The position numbers and the translations under genes were made by a program. Shown in pieces: positions 1-13,143 of a DNA stretch of 64,000 nucleotides (position 1 is its first letter; each line of letters starts with the position of its first letter). The notes below the pieces were generated by a model that saw only the letters and a list, made by a program, of their open reading frames with translations, was not told the DNA's origin and ran no database searches. The stretch covers positions 310,001-374,000 of the forward strand of contig JAKLMB010000006.1 of NCBI GenBank assembly GCA_022813625.1, read 5' to 3'. Source of the DNA: Aaosphaeria pasadenensis. Lineage: Eukaryota; Ascomycota; Dothideomycetes; Pleosporales.

Positions 1-3000
1 AATTCACAAGGTAAGTTAGCATTTGGTTTTGGGCATGTTGCGCAAGCTTATGGACCTAGGAACACAACATCTACGTGCCGGAGATGATCTTTGGTCATCT
101 ACTGACATCTTCCAACTACGACGATAATCAGCAGAAGATTACGGGTGGTCGAAACGGTTATGGTGCGAAGCTGTGTAACGTGTTCAGTACTGAATTCACA
201 CTCGAAACTGTGGACTCCCGGCAAAAGAAGAAGTACAAACAGACCTGGACCAACAACATGAGCAAGATGGGGAAGGCCAAAATCACAGACATCAAGTCGG
301 ACGACTACACCAAGGTGTCTTACAAGGCGGATTTCAGCAAGTTTGGTATGGCTGGCATCGATGACGATTTCGATGCCCTGGTTCGACGCAGAACCTATGA
401 TATGGCTGGTACATTGAGGGGCATCAAGGTCTACCTCAATGGCGAGCGAATCAAAATCAATTCTTTCGCAAAGTACATGGAAATGTACACAAAAGCCATC
501 TCGAAAGAACAAGGAAAGACGGAGGAAGGGGAGGAAAAGGACAAACCAGTCATCATTACCGACTCGTTGGATCGATGGGAAATTGGTTTCGCAGTCTCAG
601 ACGGCGCGTTCAACCAGGTTTCGTTCGTGAACTCGATTGCGACCTCCTCCGGTGGTACACACGTAAACTACATTGCGGACCAGATTATCGACAAACTTCT
701 CGCCCATGTTAACAAGAAGAACAAAGGCGGAGTTAAGTTGAAGCCCGCCCAGATCAAGAACCACATCTTCTTGTTTGTGAACTGCCAGATCGTCAACCCG
801 GCATTCACATCGCAGACCAAGGAACAATTGACAACAAAATCGTCACAATTCGGAAGCAAACCTGTCCTGACCGAGAGGTTTTTAAAGAAAGTCGAAGCGA
901 CCGAAGTTGTTCAAAACATCATGCATTTTGCGCAGCAGAAGGCTGATCAATTGTTGAAGAAGACAGATGGAAACAAGCGTAGTCGCATGAGCAATTCCAA
1001 GCTCACCGATGCAAATAGAGCTGGCACAAAGGACGGCCACATGTGCACACTGATCCTCACTGAAGGAGATTCTGCTGCTCTGTTAGCACTTGCTGGCCGT
1101 GCCGTTGTCAATCCTGATCTGTTTGGTGTTTTCCCTCTCCGCGGTAAGGTTCTCAATGTCCGAGACGCTTCTATCGATCAAATCTCGAAAAATCAGGAGA
1201 TTCAAAACATCAAGAAGTTCATCGGTCTTCAGCATAAGAAAGAGTACACAGACACAAAAGGCTTGCGTTATGGCCACATCATGATCATGACCGATCAAGA
1301 TCACGACGGTAGCCATATCAAAGGTTTACTCATCAATTTCTTGCAGTGCCAATTCCCAAGCCTGTTGAAGCTTCCCAAATTCCTACTGGAATTCATCACT
1401 CCCATTGTCCGAGTCTGGAAAGGTGATCCAAAAGACCCGAAACAGATGAAGAACTTCTTCTCCATGCCTGAATGGGAAGAGTGGAAACTTCAACACAATC
1501 TGGCGCAATGGGAATACAAGTACTACAAGGGATTGGGTACTAGTAATGTCAGTGATGCAGAAGTTTACTTCAGGGACCTGGATACGCATCTGAAGCATTT
1601 CCACACCATGCAAGCGCACGAAGAAAAGATGATCGAGCTCGCTTTCTCGAAGAAAAAGGCCGATGCGCGAAAAGAATGGCTACGTGACTTCGTCCCGGGA
1701 AATCATCTAGATCTGACGAACGAAGGCATTACTTACGACGATTTTGTCAACAAGGAGCTCATCTTGTTCAGTATGGCAGATAACATGCGTTCTATTCCAT
1801 CAATCATTGATGGATTCAAACCAGGACAGCGAAAGGTGCTTTATACCTGTTTCAAAAGGAATCTCAAGAAGGATATCAAGGTCGTGGATCTTGCTGGTTC
1901 CGTATCTGGAACGACAGACTACGCATATGGTGAGGCGTCTATGCAGGGCACCATCGTTGGCCTGGCCCAGAATTTTGTCGGCTCCAACAACATCAATTGC
2001 CTGGAGCCTAGTGGCAATTTTGGTTCACGTCTACAGGGTGGTCAAGACGCCGCCAGCGCCAGGTACATCTACACTAGGTTGTCGCCTTTTGCACGGAGAA
2101 TTTTTCATCCCAAGGATGACGCCATCTTGAAATACGGAGAATCAGATGCAAAGAAAGTTGAGCCTGAGACTTACGTACCGATTCTACCAATGGTCCTTGT
2201 CAATGGCGCTGACGGTATCGGAACTGGATGGAGCACATCCATTCCTAACTACAACCCACTTGACATTGTTGAGAATCTGAAGATTCGCATGCAAGAAGGA
2301 AGTTCGAAAGATGATATGAAATCCATGATCCCTTGGTTCAAAGGTTTCACTGGAACCACGGAAGACATGGGTGGAGATCGATTCAAATTCACTGGAACTA
2401 TTCGTCAAACCAGCGACAATGAAATTGAGGTCACTGAGTTGCCTGTGCGATACTGGACCCAGGATTTCAAGGAGAAGCTGGAAGAAATCATTAAGGCTGA
2501 GAAGGCTCCATCTTTCATCAAGGACTACACGGAGTACAATACTCCGGATAAGGTTCATTTCATCATCAAACTGGACGACAAGCACATGGCAAGTGCTCTT
2601 GCGAAAGGACTCGAGGAAGCTTTCAAGCTTGCGAAAACAATGGCAACCTCGAACTTGGTGGCCTTTGATTCTCAAGGTCGCATCCATAAGTATCAGACCC
2701 CACTTGACATCATGGAGGAGTTCTATCACATCCGTCTTAAGTACTATGAGAAACGAAAGGTAATGTGAGAATTGTCTGAATGGAGACATACAAACTAACA
2801 AAATACAGTCTCATCAACTCAGCGAAATGCAAAAGGATCTAGACAAGTTGACCAACCAGGCGCGCTTCATTCAGATGATTATCGACGGAAAGCTCGTCAT
2901 TGCCAAAAAGAAGAAGGCCGTTTTGGTCGCGGAGCTTCAAAAACTTGGTTTCAAGCCTTTCCCCAAGGTTAGCGATGCGAAGAAGGCTGGCGAAGTTGAG

Positions 3001-4542
3001 GATGCGGCAGAAGACGAATCAGAGGGCGAGGGTGAAGCTGGAGCAAACGATTATGACTATCTCTTGGGTGTAAGTGAAATATCTACAGTTGCGTATCGCA
3101 AACTAACATATATATAGATGGCTATCTGGTCATTGACTCAGGAACGAGTAGAGAAGCTGCAGAAACAGATTGGCGACAAAGAGGTCGAGATCGATGCTCT
3201 CATCAAATTGTCACCAAAGGACCTTTGGATGCAAGATCTTGATGCCTTTGTTGAGGAATGGAATTCCGAGATCGATCTAGAGTATAAGCGGGCAAAGAAG
3301 CGGGCCAGCATGGGTCGCCGTGCCTCTAGGAAGCTCGGAATCGGAGCAGCCAAAGGTGGCAAGAAGAAGAGGAGAAAGATGGATGACAGTGATCTGAGCG
3401 ACTCTGACTCTGACTTCGGAGGGCCTGCCAAGAAGAAGGTTGCAAAGCCTAAACCGGGTGGCCTCCTAAGCTATCTGCAAAAGGAGGAGCCGAAGAAGAA
3501 GCCTAGTGCTACAGAGGCTCTCAAGAACATGGGCGGTGCTGCACCGAAGACGAATGGTCTTCTTAGTTATTTGACTAAGAAGGAGCCTACCCCATCGGTA
3601 GATGTTATGGAGATTGATGAGCCTGAGCCTGTCGCAGCTGCCCCAGCACCAGCACCCGAAAAGAAGAGGGGACGCCCTGCCGGTGCTAAGAACGTCAAAA
3701 AGCCGACACCTGCTCCCATCGACTCCGACGAGGACTCTGACGTCTTCGCTGCCGTAGCAAAGGAGGTGGAGAAGAAACCAGCGGAACCTATCAAATCATC
3801 TCGAACCGCCCGCGTTGCCACCAAGCAGGCCCCGAAGTACACACTTGATGATGACAGCGACAGCGATGACCTGGGTAACAATATTGATGTCAGCAGCATG
3901 GTGAAGACCATCGGGGGTGGGGGCAACGATCGGCCGCTGTTTTCGACTACAGCGCGCCCCGGTAGTGCCGCTGGGCCTTCAAAACTACCGAATCGTGCAG
4001 CAAAGTCAAGCCCCATCGAGCTTGACGATGATGAGACAAACTATGAGGGCTTGATGCCACAGGCGTCCCCGAAAAAGCCAGCACCCCGCAACGTCAACGA
4101 CACGATGATGCTCTCCGACGACGAGGATGAGTTCGGGTTTAACGTCAAGAAGCCTTCCGCTAAACCAGCACCCAAAGCGACTCTGAAAGCCTCAAAGACG
4201 GCCACTAAGCCCAAGCCTGCTGCCGCTGTGGTAGCTAAGAAGAGCACACAACTGAGCCCAGCGGCAAAGGCTTACGCTTTGATGAATGCAAAGTCATCTA
4301 CCAAGCCCATCGCAAAGCCCAAGAAGCCCGTGTCACTTGATTCCGATGAGGACATGGAGGATGCCGATGATCTTGCAAACGAAATCCTCTCTGATGACGA
4401 GGAGGATGAGTCAATCGTCAAGCCCGCTCCTGCTCGCCCAGGCCGCAGGGCTGCTGCGAAGCCTGCGAAGTATGTCGTGAGTGACGATGATGATAGTGAC
4501 GAGGCTTCCGAGGCCGACTTCGATGATGATGACAGCGATTAA
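1..4542 (+). CDS. TOP2: DNA topoisomerase II, 5' end missing
   Basis: Type IIA topoisomerase, which passes one DNA duplex through a transient double-strand break in another in the nucleus. Model: join(<1..10,60..2759,2809..3069,3118..4542), 1464 visible residues; by comparison with yeast Top2 roughly the first 110 residues lie outside the window. Exon 1 shows only I-H-K, and the 49-nt intron 11-59 then leads into the conserved ATPase-domain stretch (FGHLLTSSNYDD, GGRNGYGAKL). The TOPRIM motifs are EGDSA (from 1062) and DQDHDGSH (from 1293). The active-site Arg-Tyr of SARYIYT has its Tyr at 2064-2066. The C-terminal third (from about 3300) is low complexity, alternating basic patches with Asp/Ser acidic runs typical of CK2-type phosphorylation tails. 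The introns at 2760-2808 and 3070-3117 restore the frame exactly. No break is seen. Identification is secure. Confidence 0.97.
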
Positions 4543-5004
4543 GCAGTCTCTTTCGGTGGCGTTGTTTTATTCTGGGGTTAGATATCCAGGGGTGGGCGTT
4601 CGGCACTGAGGGCAGGGTGACGAATGTGGGTGGGAAACTCACATTTCACGGCAGTTTCTTTTCATTGGTCCTTATTACTGGACCTGTTATGGGTCTTCGT
4701 CAGTTTCGTTGATTTTAGGCGTTCTTAATCTGCAATGATAGGCCAACATACTTTCAATGAGACATGATAAGTTTGTCCGAGATTTCACTGAATATACCTT
4801 GTTCACTGTGACTCCGGGTACTCAATCTGTAGAGTTATGTCGATGGACATTGACGGGGCGAATCACCGGGACTGAAATCCCCCAGAGCCAATGAGATAAT
4901 TCTATCTACTTGTGATACGTTTCTGTCATGAGCAACTTACCGTGAGAGCATGTAGATGGTGCTCCCTCGTACAAACCCCGCTCATTTAAGTCCTTGACAG
5001 ATGG

Positions 5005-5065
5005 CACAACAGAATCTCATCATTCCGGGTGCCTGATCGATCAGGCATTGGACGACACAACAGAA
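5005..5065. repeat. 16-bp perfect palindrome between two 10-bp direct repeats
   Basis: GCCTGATCGATCAGGC at 5031-5046 equals its own reverse complement. It is flanked by two copies of CACAACAGAA in the same orientation, at 5005-5014 and 5056-5065. Such an arrangement could be a dimeric protein-binding site, but no known motif is recognised and function is not shown. Confidence 0.5.
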
Positions 5066-8000
5066 CGATTCAGAAGCTTGGAAGCGTTCAGGTGCCCGCA
5101 AACCGTAGTACTATCGACCCTGATACAGAATGTGGGCGTTACTATCGATCCCATCGCTCCTGGCTACATGATACAGCATCTACTACTACCACTGCGAAAA
5201 CTGACCCCCAATGAAATCCCAACACCGACTACTAACCCTCCCGTCTTGTCTTCGTTCCTCGGTCCAAATGATATTACCAGCCCGCTCTCGCGTTTGTCTT
5301 CCGTGTCCATGTCGTAGACAAGGCAGACCTGACAGAAAGTGCGATCCTGCTGTTTGACAGTTCCCAGCCGAACGACAATTTCCTCCCCTACCCGCGTTTC
5401 GCACCTCGTGGCTAGCCATCATAGGCTAGAAGGACCAGTTCAATGGGGGTTCAATGATACAATTCTGTAGTACAACCCGTTGAACATGATCCTTGGTTAT
5501 TTCTCCCTTTTCCCTCATCGTTGTGTTGTGCTATGTTGTGTTCCAATACCGTGATGCGGGTCATCGAGGTCGTCGTTCGGTGACCATGTTGTGTTCAACC
5601 TGCACCAAAATGCGCCACAAAGCTTGATCGCCTCACTGCAGATGTCAGTTATGGACTACGCTCGCTCAACCGTGAGGGAATGGTTACCCTGCATACTCGT
5701 CATGTTACCAGGGATACACGATACACTTCTCTGCTTCTGTTTTGTGGTAAGGGGCAGGGAGGGGGCCTACGCATCGGCGTCTACTGTTGTCCTCGGCGAC
5801 AACTTCGTAAGGGCAGCTGTGTATACTCTTTCCTTTGGGGGCGATTTCGTAAAGCAAATGCAACTGGTCATTTCTTCCAGGAAACGTTCCAGTGCAGTCG
5901 CTGGGTGCGTCGGTTTGCCAAAATTGTTGAACTGGAGCCCACCCAGCTGTTGGGAGCTCCAACGTTCAGCTATACCGTTCAGATCAGTATATAATTCTTC
6001 TCCGATATAGGTTGCGGCAGCGCGTAACGGTAATGGGAGAGTACAGGATGGGAACCTTTGACAGCCTCGTCATACAAGACAAGCACTGCCGCGCATACCA
6101 CTTACCTTGTACGAGCGATTGACTGGTCGAAAACGTTGTGGATCGTTGTATTGGTGCACGCAGTTCGAGCAAGCGTTCTCGACTTGAGATGGTAAGTCAT
6201 TGGCAGAACGAATGATTGTGTACGGGTGAACCGGATGTAAAGATATTTTGGTTGCGAGGGTTGGTGCCTCTGCATGTGTTGATTTGTGTTTTTTCGAAGC
6301 TGCCTCGTACATGAAATGAATCTACCGAGGAAGTACAGGTAATGCTCTGGTATCGGCTGAGAAATGAGTGCGTCTCGAAGGGTTCGCTGCTTGACGATGG
6401 ACTACAACGGCTGGCAGAGTTGCCCGGAGTGTGGTAGTTTGTTCTCGGACAGCACGATACAAGACGTCTACTATAGCAAGGTTAAGATTAACAACTGAGA
6501 GAATATGCCGTCGGAATGATGGGCTTGGAGGGTCAAACTCACCTTTGATTCGATCTGACAGTGCTGTAGTCACTTCATCGCCTCTTCGCGATTGACGTGT
6601 GGGGATGGCCTCGTTTCCACGCTTTGGGTGCAACTGAGCACTATGAGTTGTAAGTACGCTAGTGACTTGGATATCTAGGCGATCATTAAGTTTGAGTTAC
6701 CATGTTGTAAACCTGATCGGGAAAGGAGGCCCTGACTTCCTGGGCGTACCCGCAATGTGTGCGATAGACATGGGTGGACGAGTGGAGTATTCAAGGCAAA
6801 TTCATCCTGTACTATTGGTTGTAAATTCTTCTGGCCAACCCTGGATTTCCAAGCCTCGTTGAGTCTTTGTGCTGCTACAGAGACGGCCGGCATGGTGCCA
6901 TGTTGCAAGCCCAATCACTTCCTCGACGCTCGTTGCTAAATGTGCTTGTCCGTCGGTGTCGTGAGTCATGCTGAGACTACTCGAATAGATACAGCCCTCG
7001 CAGTATTGCTTTTCTTGTGCTGTGGCTGTAATTGATCAGGCTGTTGACTATCACGGACCTGTCTCAAAGGTCACCAGTCCGCTATTTCAAGCCCGTCAAC
7101 ACTGCCCGCGATGGAAATTCTCCTCACTGAAAATTCAATGTTGATAGCCGCCACCCAATAGACATCCAAATGCACTGTTAATATTTTGTGTCACACCGTA
7201 AGATCTAACGTCCTGCAAAGGGGTTGTCATCCCAATGTGACGGTTCTGTGTCCCCAGGCGGAATCGGCAGCTTCGCGCACAAGCATGGTCAACAGCGGCA
7301 GGGATGAGAGCTCGCCGAAATTGTATCGGGCAATGTCTATTGACCATGGGTTTCAGAGAGACGGCCACTGATCGAGGTCGATACGGACGAAGGCGCTGGG
7401 CGCGTACCTAGACTCTAATCGTGGCTTGACCGTATGGCAGCATTGAACTCAGGATGCATTTTATGCTCGTGAACTAGTCACTGCATATTGCTGTTCTTTC
7501 GTTCTAATGGGCTCCAAATGACGAGCTACAGATTCTGGTTATATGGTTTCCAGAATGATCCAGAATGGAGTGCAATCATTTACTGATGCCAGGAGGCAGT
7601 GCACAAAAACTAATTGTTTCTGAATGACGACGACCGAGACACAATCACCGCCTTTCCCTAGAATGCGGGAGCAACAAGCGGTCAACGATGCACAATCGCG
7701 AGTTGAAACTCAACTTCTTTGTTGCTGTCCGCCCGGTGAAGGCTAGTCTCCAGAAAACGACGATCCTTGGATTGCTCATCGACTGCATATTTGTGGGCAA
7801 TCATATGGCGGCGTAAAACATGTGGGCATGAGAGGTACAGTCCAATCATCATTAAATCCAGTACAGCTTACACGTTGATGCTATATCAATGAGTGTCGCG
7901 GAAAGACACCCACGCACAAGCTCTAAGACACTGAGATGGTGCCCTCTCGAGTACATCCGTCGTCTCAAACATTGCGAGCAACTTTAATGGCCGTTTGGAG

Positions 8001-9280
8001 ATAAATTCTTTATTCGTGATGATGAGGGTTCAGATGTGTGGCAAGCCGATGCTAATGCCAGGGAAAGGGAGTGCTACCACGTTTGTATCCGTTTGACATG
8101 TAGGTGCGTGCGCTCATTTGGCGGCTGGCTGCAGGTAAACAACCCTACCAATTCATCTCCACGACCCACACACCAAGAAGAAGGTACATGACAGCTATCC
8201 TGTAATTGAAGTGTGGTGCCATCAATGTCGCTTGTATACCAATAATCGGAGGGCTTCGTGGGCGATCTTGTCCAGGATGTAGTGTCCTACGCTATGCTTT
8301 CCGACTGGTAGAAGCAGAAGCCGATGACGAAGAGTATCCGATCGGCCACGATGACCACTTGATTCATTGCGGTACATGTGAATGTACTTTGCAGTGCCGC
8401 TTGTTGAATAACGTGGTGCATCTAAGGACACAACCAGTGAAGTCCAAGCAGGACAAGCTACACCACTCACTGGCAACAAGCTCGGTTAACCCATACCCCA
8501 ATCTCTTCTCTTTTTTCTGAGGTCAAAGTCTGGATCTGTAGTTGACAGACCGCTCATACGGCTACTGGACATGATGCAGGGTTCAAGCCGGATGAGTGAT
8601 TGACGTCGTGGAACTGATCCTCCCTCGACCCTTATTCCCTACCATCTATCCAGCCTGACCCACAGAAATTCATGCTGGGGCGGTCGTTTGGTGCAATTAG
8701 CTGTCCTTCTATTTTGTGGCCTTCCAGCCACCAAGTGATTGTGCTGAAACCGCAGAGTACCATCTTGCGCGCTCAGTACACCGCACGTCTTTGCAGGAAG
8801 CTTTGACGGCAAGCTTTCGCGACGCACCTGCGGGTACGTGTGGCGACTAGTGGACATAAAATCAAAACAATTTGTGCTATAAGGCCGCTTGATAGCACAT
8901 GGTTTGGTTAGCTTGCTCCTCGTCGCTCAGTACATCAACCGCTTCTTAAGCCCTTTGAGACTGCCCTTTATTCTCTTCCAGATACTTCTGAACACTGTCT
9001 CAGGGTAGCCTTCATCACAAGTTATTCATACCAAGAGCTGACTTGTGAAGTGGTCGGACCTGAACGTTGCCATCCAATCACTGAGTTGGCATACTCGTTG
9101 GACGACCAAGCGAGACACAATTTGTCGCCACGGGAAGAGCGCCAGCAAACGAAGTCATTTGATACTTGGAGCGTCGGCCCATTGGAACAGAAGAATACCG
9201 AATACTGAACGAACTGCAAGAACCCTTGGGACTTCGTCGCCCTTCTCTCGAACCCCTTCGTTTCTCGGCGCCTACAAGAG

Positions 9281-9334
9281 GTAAGTAATCTCTAAAGTCT
9301 TGTTGGATACCACGAACTCAACGGGCCAATATAG
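9281..9334 (+). other. possible 5' UTR intron of XBP1
   Basis: A consensus donor GTAAGT at 9281 and an acceptor ATATAG ending at 9334 lie 305 bp before the XBP1 start codon. The size (54 nt) matches the coding introns of this gene. The call rests on splice signals alone. Confidence 0.35.
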
Positions 9335-9639
9335 ATCGCGTGCCCATAAATCAGTGGGCATCAACGTTGGCTGCTCTCGTTGGCCTACCGTATAAGGTCA
9401 TTCGCGCCCGCGTGGCCACACTTGCAAACGACCTGTTGCCCGGCCACTCCGTACCCAATATTGATCCAGCAGCCTCAAGTCCAAAGAGGCTTCAACTGTT
9501 TCACGACAGCGAGTTCTTACCCTCCGGTAATAATCCCATTTCAGCCCTTTCCTTCCGTGGATCGTTCCTACCAGGATTACCGCGCACAACAAAACCTAGA
9601 CCTGAGTCTTCGAGGATCACCTTTCTTGAGCTTCTCAAT

Positions 9640-11103
9640 ATGCGGATTCCCTTACTGCTAAACCCCATCAAGTGCGGCGACTACCATGACTACCATGATG
9701 ATGACCGCACTTCAGAGAGACCGACGCCTGCCCCGGCCCCGCGGCCGATTGTTCCCTACACATCTGGCAACAAGAGGCAGAAGATCCCCAAGGACGCCGC
9801 CATCTTCACGGAGGGAGCTAAGGTCAATGGACCTGTCAACTATCCCCCATACGAGTACATGGATGACAAAGAGCTTCAGGCTCAGCATCGCAAGTTCCAG
9901 ATATACCCGAATGGCAATATCAGACAGAAGGGGCCGCGCCGCATTCCTTATAACAGTGACAAGAAGGACTTCATGAACAAGACTGGGCGAGACGCCTTCG
10001 AAGGTTCGTTGGATCCGATCTCAGAAAGGCTCATACTCACATCGTCTTAGTGTTTCAGTACCAGTTCAGGGTGCCCGGTGATGAGAAAGACTACATCCTG
10101 CTATGGGATTACCAGGTCGGTCTTGTTCGCATGACTGCACTCTTCAAGTGCTGCAAATATTCCAAGGTTAGTAGAAGATCCTCACGTCCTGAGCTTCATT
10201 CTTACGATTTTAGACAACACCGGCAAAAGCCCTCAGCTTGAACCCTGGCCTACGAGAGATCTCTTATAGCATCACTGGTGGCGCACTGGCAGCACAAGGT
10301 AAGTGACCGAGCCTCATGCTGCGATGCTATATGGCAATAAGTACTCACTCTATCTAGGCTACTGGTTGCCGTACGAAGCCGCGAAAGCGATTGCCGCCAC
10401 ATTTTGCTACAACATACGGCACGCTTTAACCCCCGTCTTCGGATACGAGTTCCTGTCCATGTGCATCCACCCCAAAGACCCCACGTTTGGCAAATTCGTA
10501 ATCGACCCAGACATTGTCAAATTCTGCACGGAGGATTGCAAGCAGTGGAAGAAGAAATTGAGTGCAGGCAGGAATCCAACAATGAGTTCCAGTCCCGACA
10601 TGATGGGCCCCCGAACTCCACACCTGAAGTTCTCCTTCCCACCCTGGGGTGCAAAGAGTACTAGGGCACGGCATCTGAAGCTTGCGGATACAGACAGCGA
10701 GTACGGGACTGATGAGGATATCAGCGAAAAAGGTCTCTTCTCGCCCGAGATCTCGCCCCGCAGTACCACATGGACAACGGTCAATCGATCACAGTCCCCT
10801 CAAACGTTACCTACATACAGCCCTCCTCAGCATTGGGCCACATCCTGTCCCACCGGATACAGCGACGAAGACTTTCGAGCTAAACGTACATTCTCAAAGG
10901 TCACATATGGAGAGGACAACCAGGCACCATTCACAGCCTCCGCCTTCGAGATGGATCTCGTATCCGACTCGGGGTCGTCTCTTCCAGATAGGCGTCACTG
11001 TGAACACGACCTTGACGCAGCGGAGATCCTTCTCCAGTTGAGCTCGGGAGACGAGAACATGATACACCGTCGCAAGATACTTCGTCGGGGCCCTGGGTCC
11101 TGA
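9640..11103 (+). CDS. XBP1: APSES-domain transcription factor, Xbp1 type
   Basis: Sequence-specific nuclear regulator of the APSES/KilA-N class; yeast Xbp1 is a stress- and quiescence-linked repressor, and its relatives in filamentous fungi act in development and secretion. Model: join(9640..10003,10051..10166,10214..10298,10358..11103), 436 residues. The start ATG gives MRIPLLLNP, resembling the short 'LLNP' N-terminus common in fungal regulators; the upstream frame stays open but has no ATG. The conserved block before the DNA-binding domain (PYTSGNKRQKIPKDAAIF, YPPYE, RKFQIYP) is followed by the APSES core spread over exons 1-4, including LWDYQVGLVRMT, FKCCKYSKTTPAK, NPGLREISYSITGGALAAQG and YWLPYEAAKAIAATFCY. 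The C-terminal 230 residues are Ser/Pro-rich and unstructured. All three introns (47, 47, 59 nt) preserve conserved residues across the joins. The family is certain; assignment to Xbp1 rather than another APSES member rests on the flanking conserved block. Confidence 0.92.
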
Positions 11104-11521
11104 CCGGGTCTTGACTGGTTCCGGATAATGAGGAATGATGTTCACGAACACTGGAGGCAGCAATTGTAACGAAACACACCTGTAGCCTTCTGGCCTAGTT
11201 CAACATGCAGCGATACGGGCAGGCACATACCCAATTCACGGTGGCAATCACGATTTCAAAATAACTTTTTCGTTCGTAGAGCTGGCGTTTTCGCGGGTTG
11301 GGATTCTTTGTTTTATGGTAAACATAGCTTAGGTTATAACTTGGTCGAGCATTCATGTTAATCTGAAATGAAAGATTAACCAACACCGAAACTTGAAAGC
11401 AAAAGCAAATGAAAACTGTCGTTCATTCATTTCAATTGTGTACTTCTGCAGTGGAATCTCCCTCCATATGAAATTACCCCGCGATACCATTTGCATATGG
11501 CCCTTCACTGACGTGGCGGAC
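11104..11521. other. convergent intergenic region XBP1 / glutathione transferase
   Basis: The 418 bp between two genes that face each other must hold both 3' ends. No coding frame or repeat is recognised. Confidence 0.6.
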
Positions 11522-12380
11522 TTACTTGGCTTGAGCCTTCAGCTTCGCAATCCTTGCCTGGGTACCTGAAATGACCTTCTCCTCGTCCCAGATATAGGTG
11601 ACGCTGTCGTGCTTGATGACCTCTGCGGCCCATTTCGAAAAGTTAGGAAGAGCTTCAAAGCTGGACAAAGTGGACTTCGGAATGATGTCATGCTTCGCCA
11701 GAGCATAGATACGCAGGACAAACGGCGCAGTAAGAGCCTAACGATACCGTCAGTGAACAAGAACAACAACTAATTGATCATCTAGACAGCCCAATCCTAC
11801 CTCAGCAAGCGTGAGCTTCTCGCTCCCTCCAAAGAAAGGCTTCGCGTCCTTCAACAGCGGCTCGATCTCCTTCTCGACCGCGGCAACGAGCTGCTTCGAC
11901 AGCTCCTCCTTCTCCTCTTGCGTGTCCTTCGTCAGGATCTGGAACCAAAACGAATTCGCCTTGGAGAACCACGTCTCGACGAAGAACTGGATGCGAGCGC
12001 GCGCTAGAGACGCCTTGGGGTCGCCGGTGCTGGGGACGAGGTGCGAAGGGTGGGCGTCCGCGAGGAACTGCGCGACGACGCCGGATTCGGTGATGATTTC
12101 ATCTTTGACGGAGTCTGAGGAGTACTTGATTGAGGGGACGAGACCGCGCTAGATTTTGGAGATTTCTTAGCTATCTACTGTAGTGATTTTGTGGTCTCTG
12201 GATAGTTCATACAGGGTTGACTTCGAGATACCATGGATCTCGTGGTCGGTCTAGATCGATGATGGATTCCTCATATGGAAGGCCTAGCTCTTTAATCACA
12301 ATGTGTGCTCGGTGAGCCCATGGGCATCGGTGGTTAGTATAGAGTGTGATCTTGGGAGCCTCGCCGCTGACAGCTGCCAT
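11522..12380 (-). CDS. glutathione S-transferase, omega-like
   Basis: Cytosolic glutathione transferase expected to catalyse thiol-transfer or glutathione-lyase chemistry in detoxification or redox repair. Model: complement(join(11522..11737,11801..12148,12213..12380)), 243 residues, the usual length for the family. The N-terminal thioredoxin-like half has the active-site Cys in HRCPWAHR (Cys19), a CPxx arrangement typical of omega-class enzymes rather than the Tyr/Ser classes, followed by NPRGLVPSI (cis-Pro) and ESGVVAQFL (glutathione-binding Glu-Ser). The C-terminal half is helical. The introns (64 and 63 nt) fall inside conserved text and join in frame. An in-frame ATG 42 nt upstream exists, but the sequence before the chosen Met looks like leader. 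Substrate unknown. Confidence 0.88.
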
Positions 12381-13143
12381 TGTGACGTTGGGAATCTGGG
12401 GTAAGTTAGCTACATGAATCAATCCAACAGCTTCGGAAGCTCTGAACTGACTAATGATGTGAGTATGAAGTGGGTCGGGGGTTGTGAGGTCAACTTCTGT
12501 TGCAATTTGAAGGATGAAGCAAATATATTTTGTCTCTTTTATGATAGAACAGAGTATATTATATTTATTTCCCCAAGTACGATGGCTTAGAAATCAAAGG
12601 ATTGCGTCAAAGGTAAGGAAATCACACATTCGGCGAATCCCCAACGCGACCCGAATGAGGAGGGACTCCTGTGCCCCGCCATTTCGCCCACGCCATCTGA
12701 CAGCGCCCAGGCCTCCTGCACGCCGCACCTCCACAGGAAATGCCCGGACAAAGCTTCACGGAGCTTGCACAACGCGATGTGAATATGCTCAGGATGGGTT
12801 TGTCCCTTTTGGAATCATGCAATTTCCTTTACGAGTCTTGGTTTCGTAGTTGCACACTCGTCTTCCTGGAGGTCCTGGCAACCGCATGTACAGTACTGGC
12901 AAGATTGGCTGTCCAAGGTGCGGTACGGAATATTACAAATCCTGATGGCAATCCGGTATTAGATTCTTCAATGATTATCTTGAATATCCTTGGGAAAATG
13001 TTGGCTAGCCGACTCTGACAAAGAGTATGCTCTCGTCTGCGAATTGTTCGGCATAGCAATCCGTCCCAGCATTTGCAACCATGGCATATCTCGGAAGGTC
13101 ACACTTGATGCAAGCCTCTTGATGTTTGACAAGCAACCTTCGA
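12381..13143. other. intergenic, promoter of the glutathione transferase and 3' side of SNU23
   Basis: About 760 bp with short frames on both strands but no recognisable protein. Both neighbours are on the minus strand, so this holds the glutathione transferase promoter and the SNU23 3' UTR. Confidence 0.5.

Larger units (their letters stand above)
4543..9639. other. 5.1 kb stretch without a recognisable gene; upstream region of XBP1
   Basis: No reading frame here is longer than about 140 codons, none has a recognisable domain, and I could not join frames into a convincing multi-exon gene. Composition looks ordinary, without the strong AT skew expected of heavily RIP-mutated transposons. The first few hundred bases must hold the TOP2 3' UTR. 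The last part is probably the long promoter and leader of XBP1: 9281-9334 has a good donor (GTAAGT) and an acceptor (ATATAG), so it may be a 5' UTR intron. A palindrome with flanking direct repeats lies at 5005-5065 and is listed separately. Confidence 0.6.

Noticed and set aside
8575..8600. GGGTTCAAGCCGG, resembling a tRNA B box
   Set aside because: No T stem pairing and no matching A box upstream.
9340..9639. Extension of XBP1 by 100 codons upstream
   Set aside because: The frame is open but begins at GTG without an ATG, and the added text does not resemble APSES proteins; the ATG at 9640 gives the usual N-terminus.
12587..12822. Cys-rich minus-strand frames upstream of the glutathione transferase
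   Set aside because: Two overlapping frames of similar length, neither with a recognisable cysteine motif or family, as expected by chance in GC-rich sequence.
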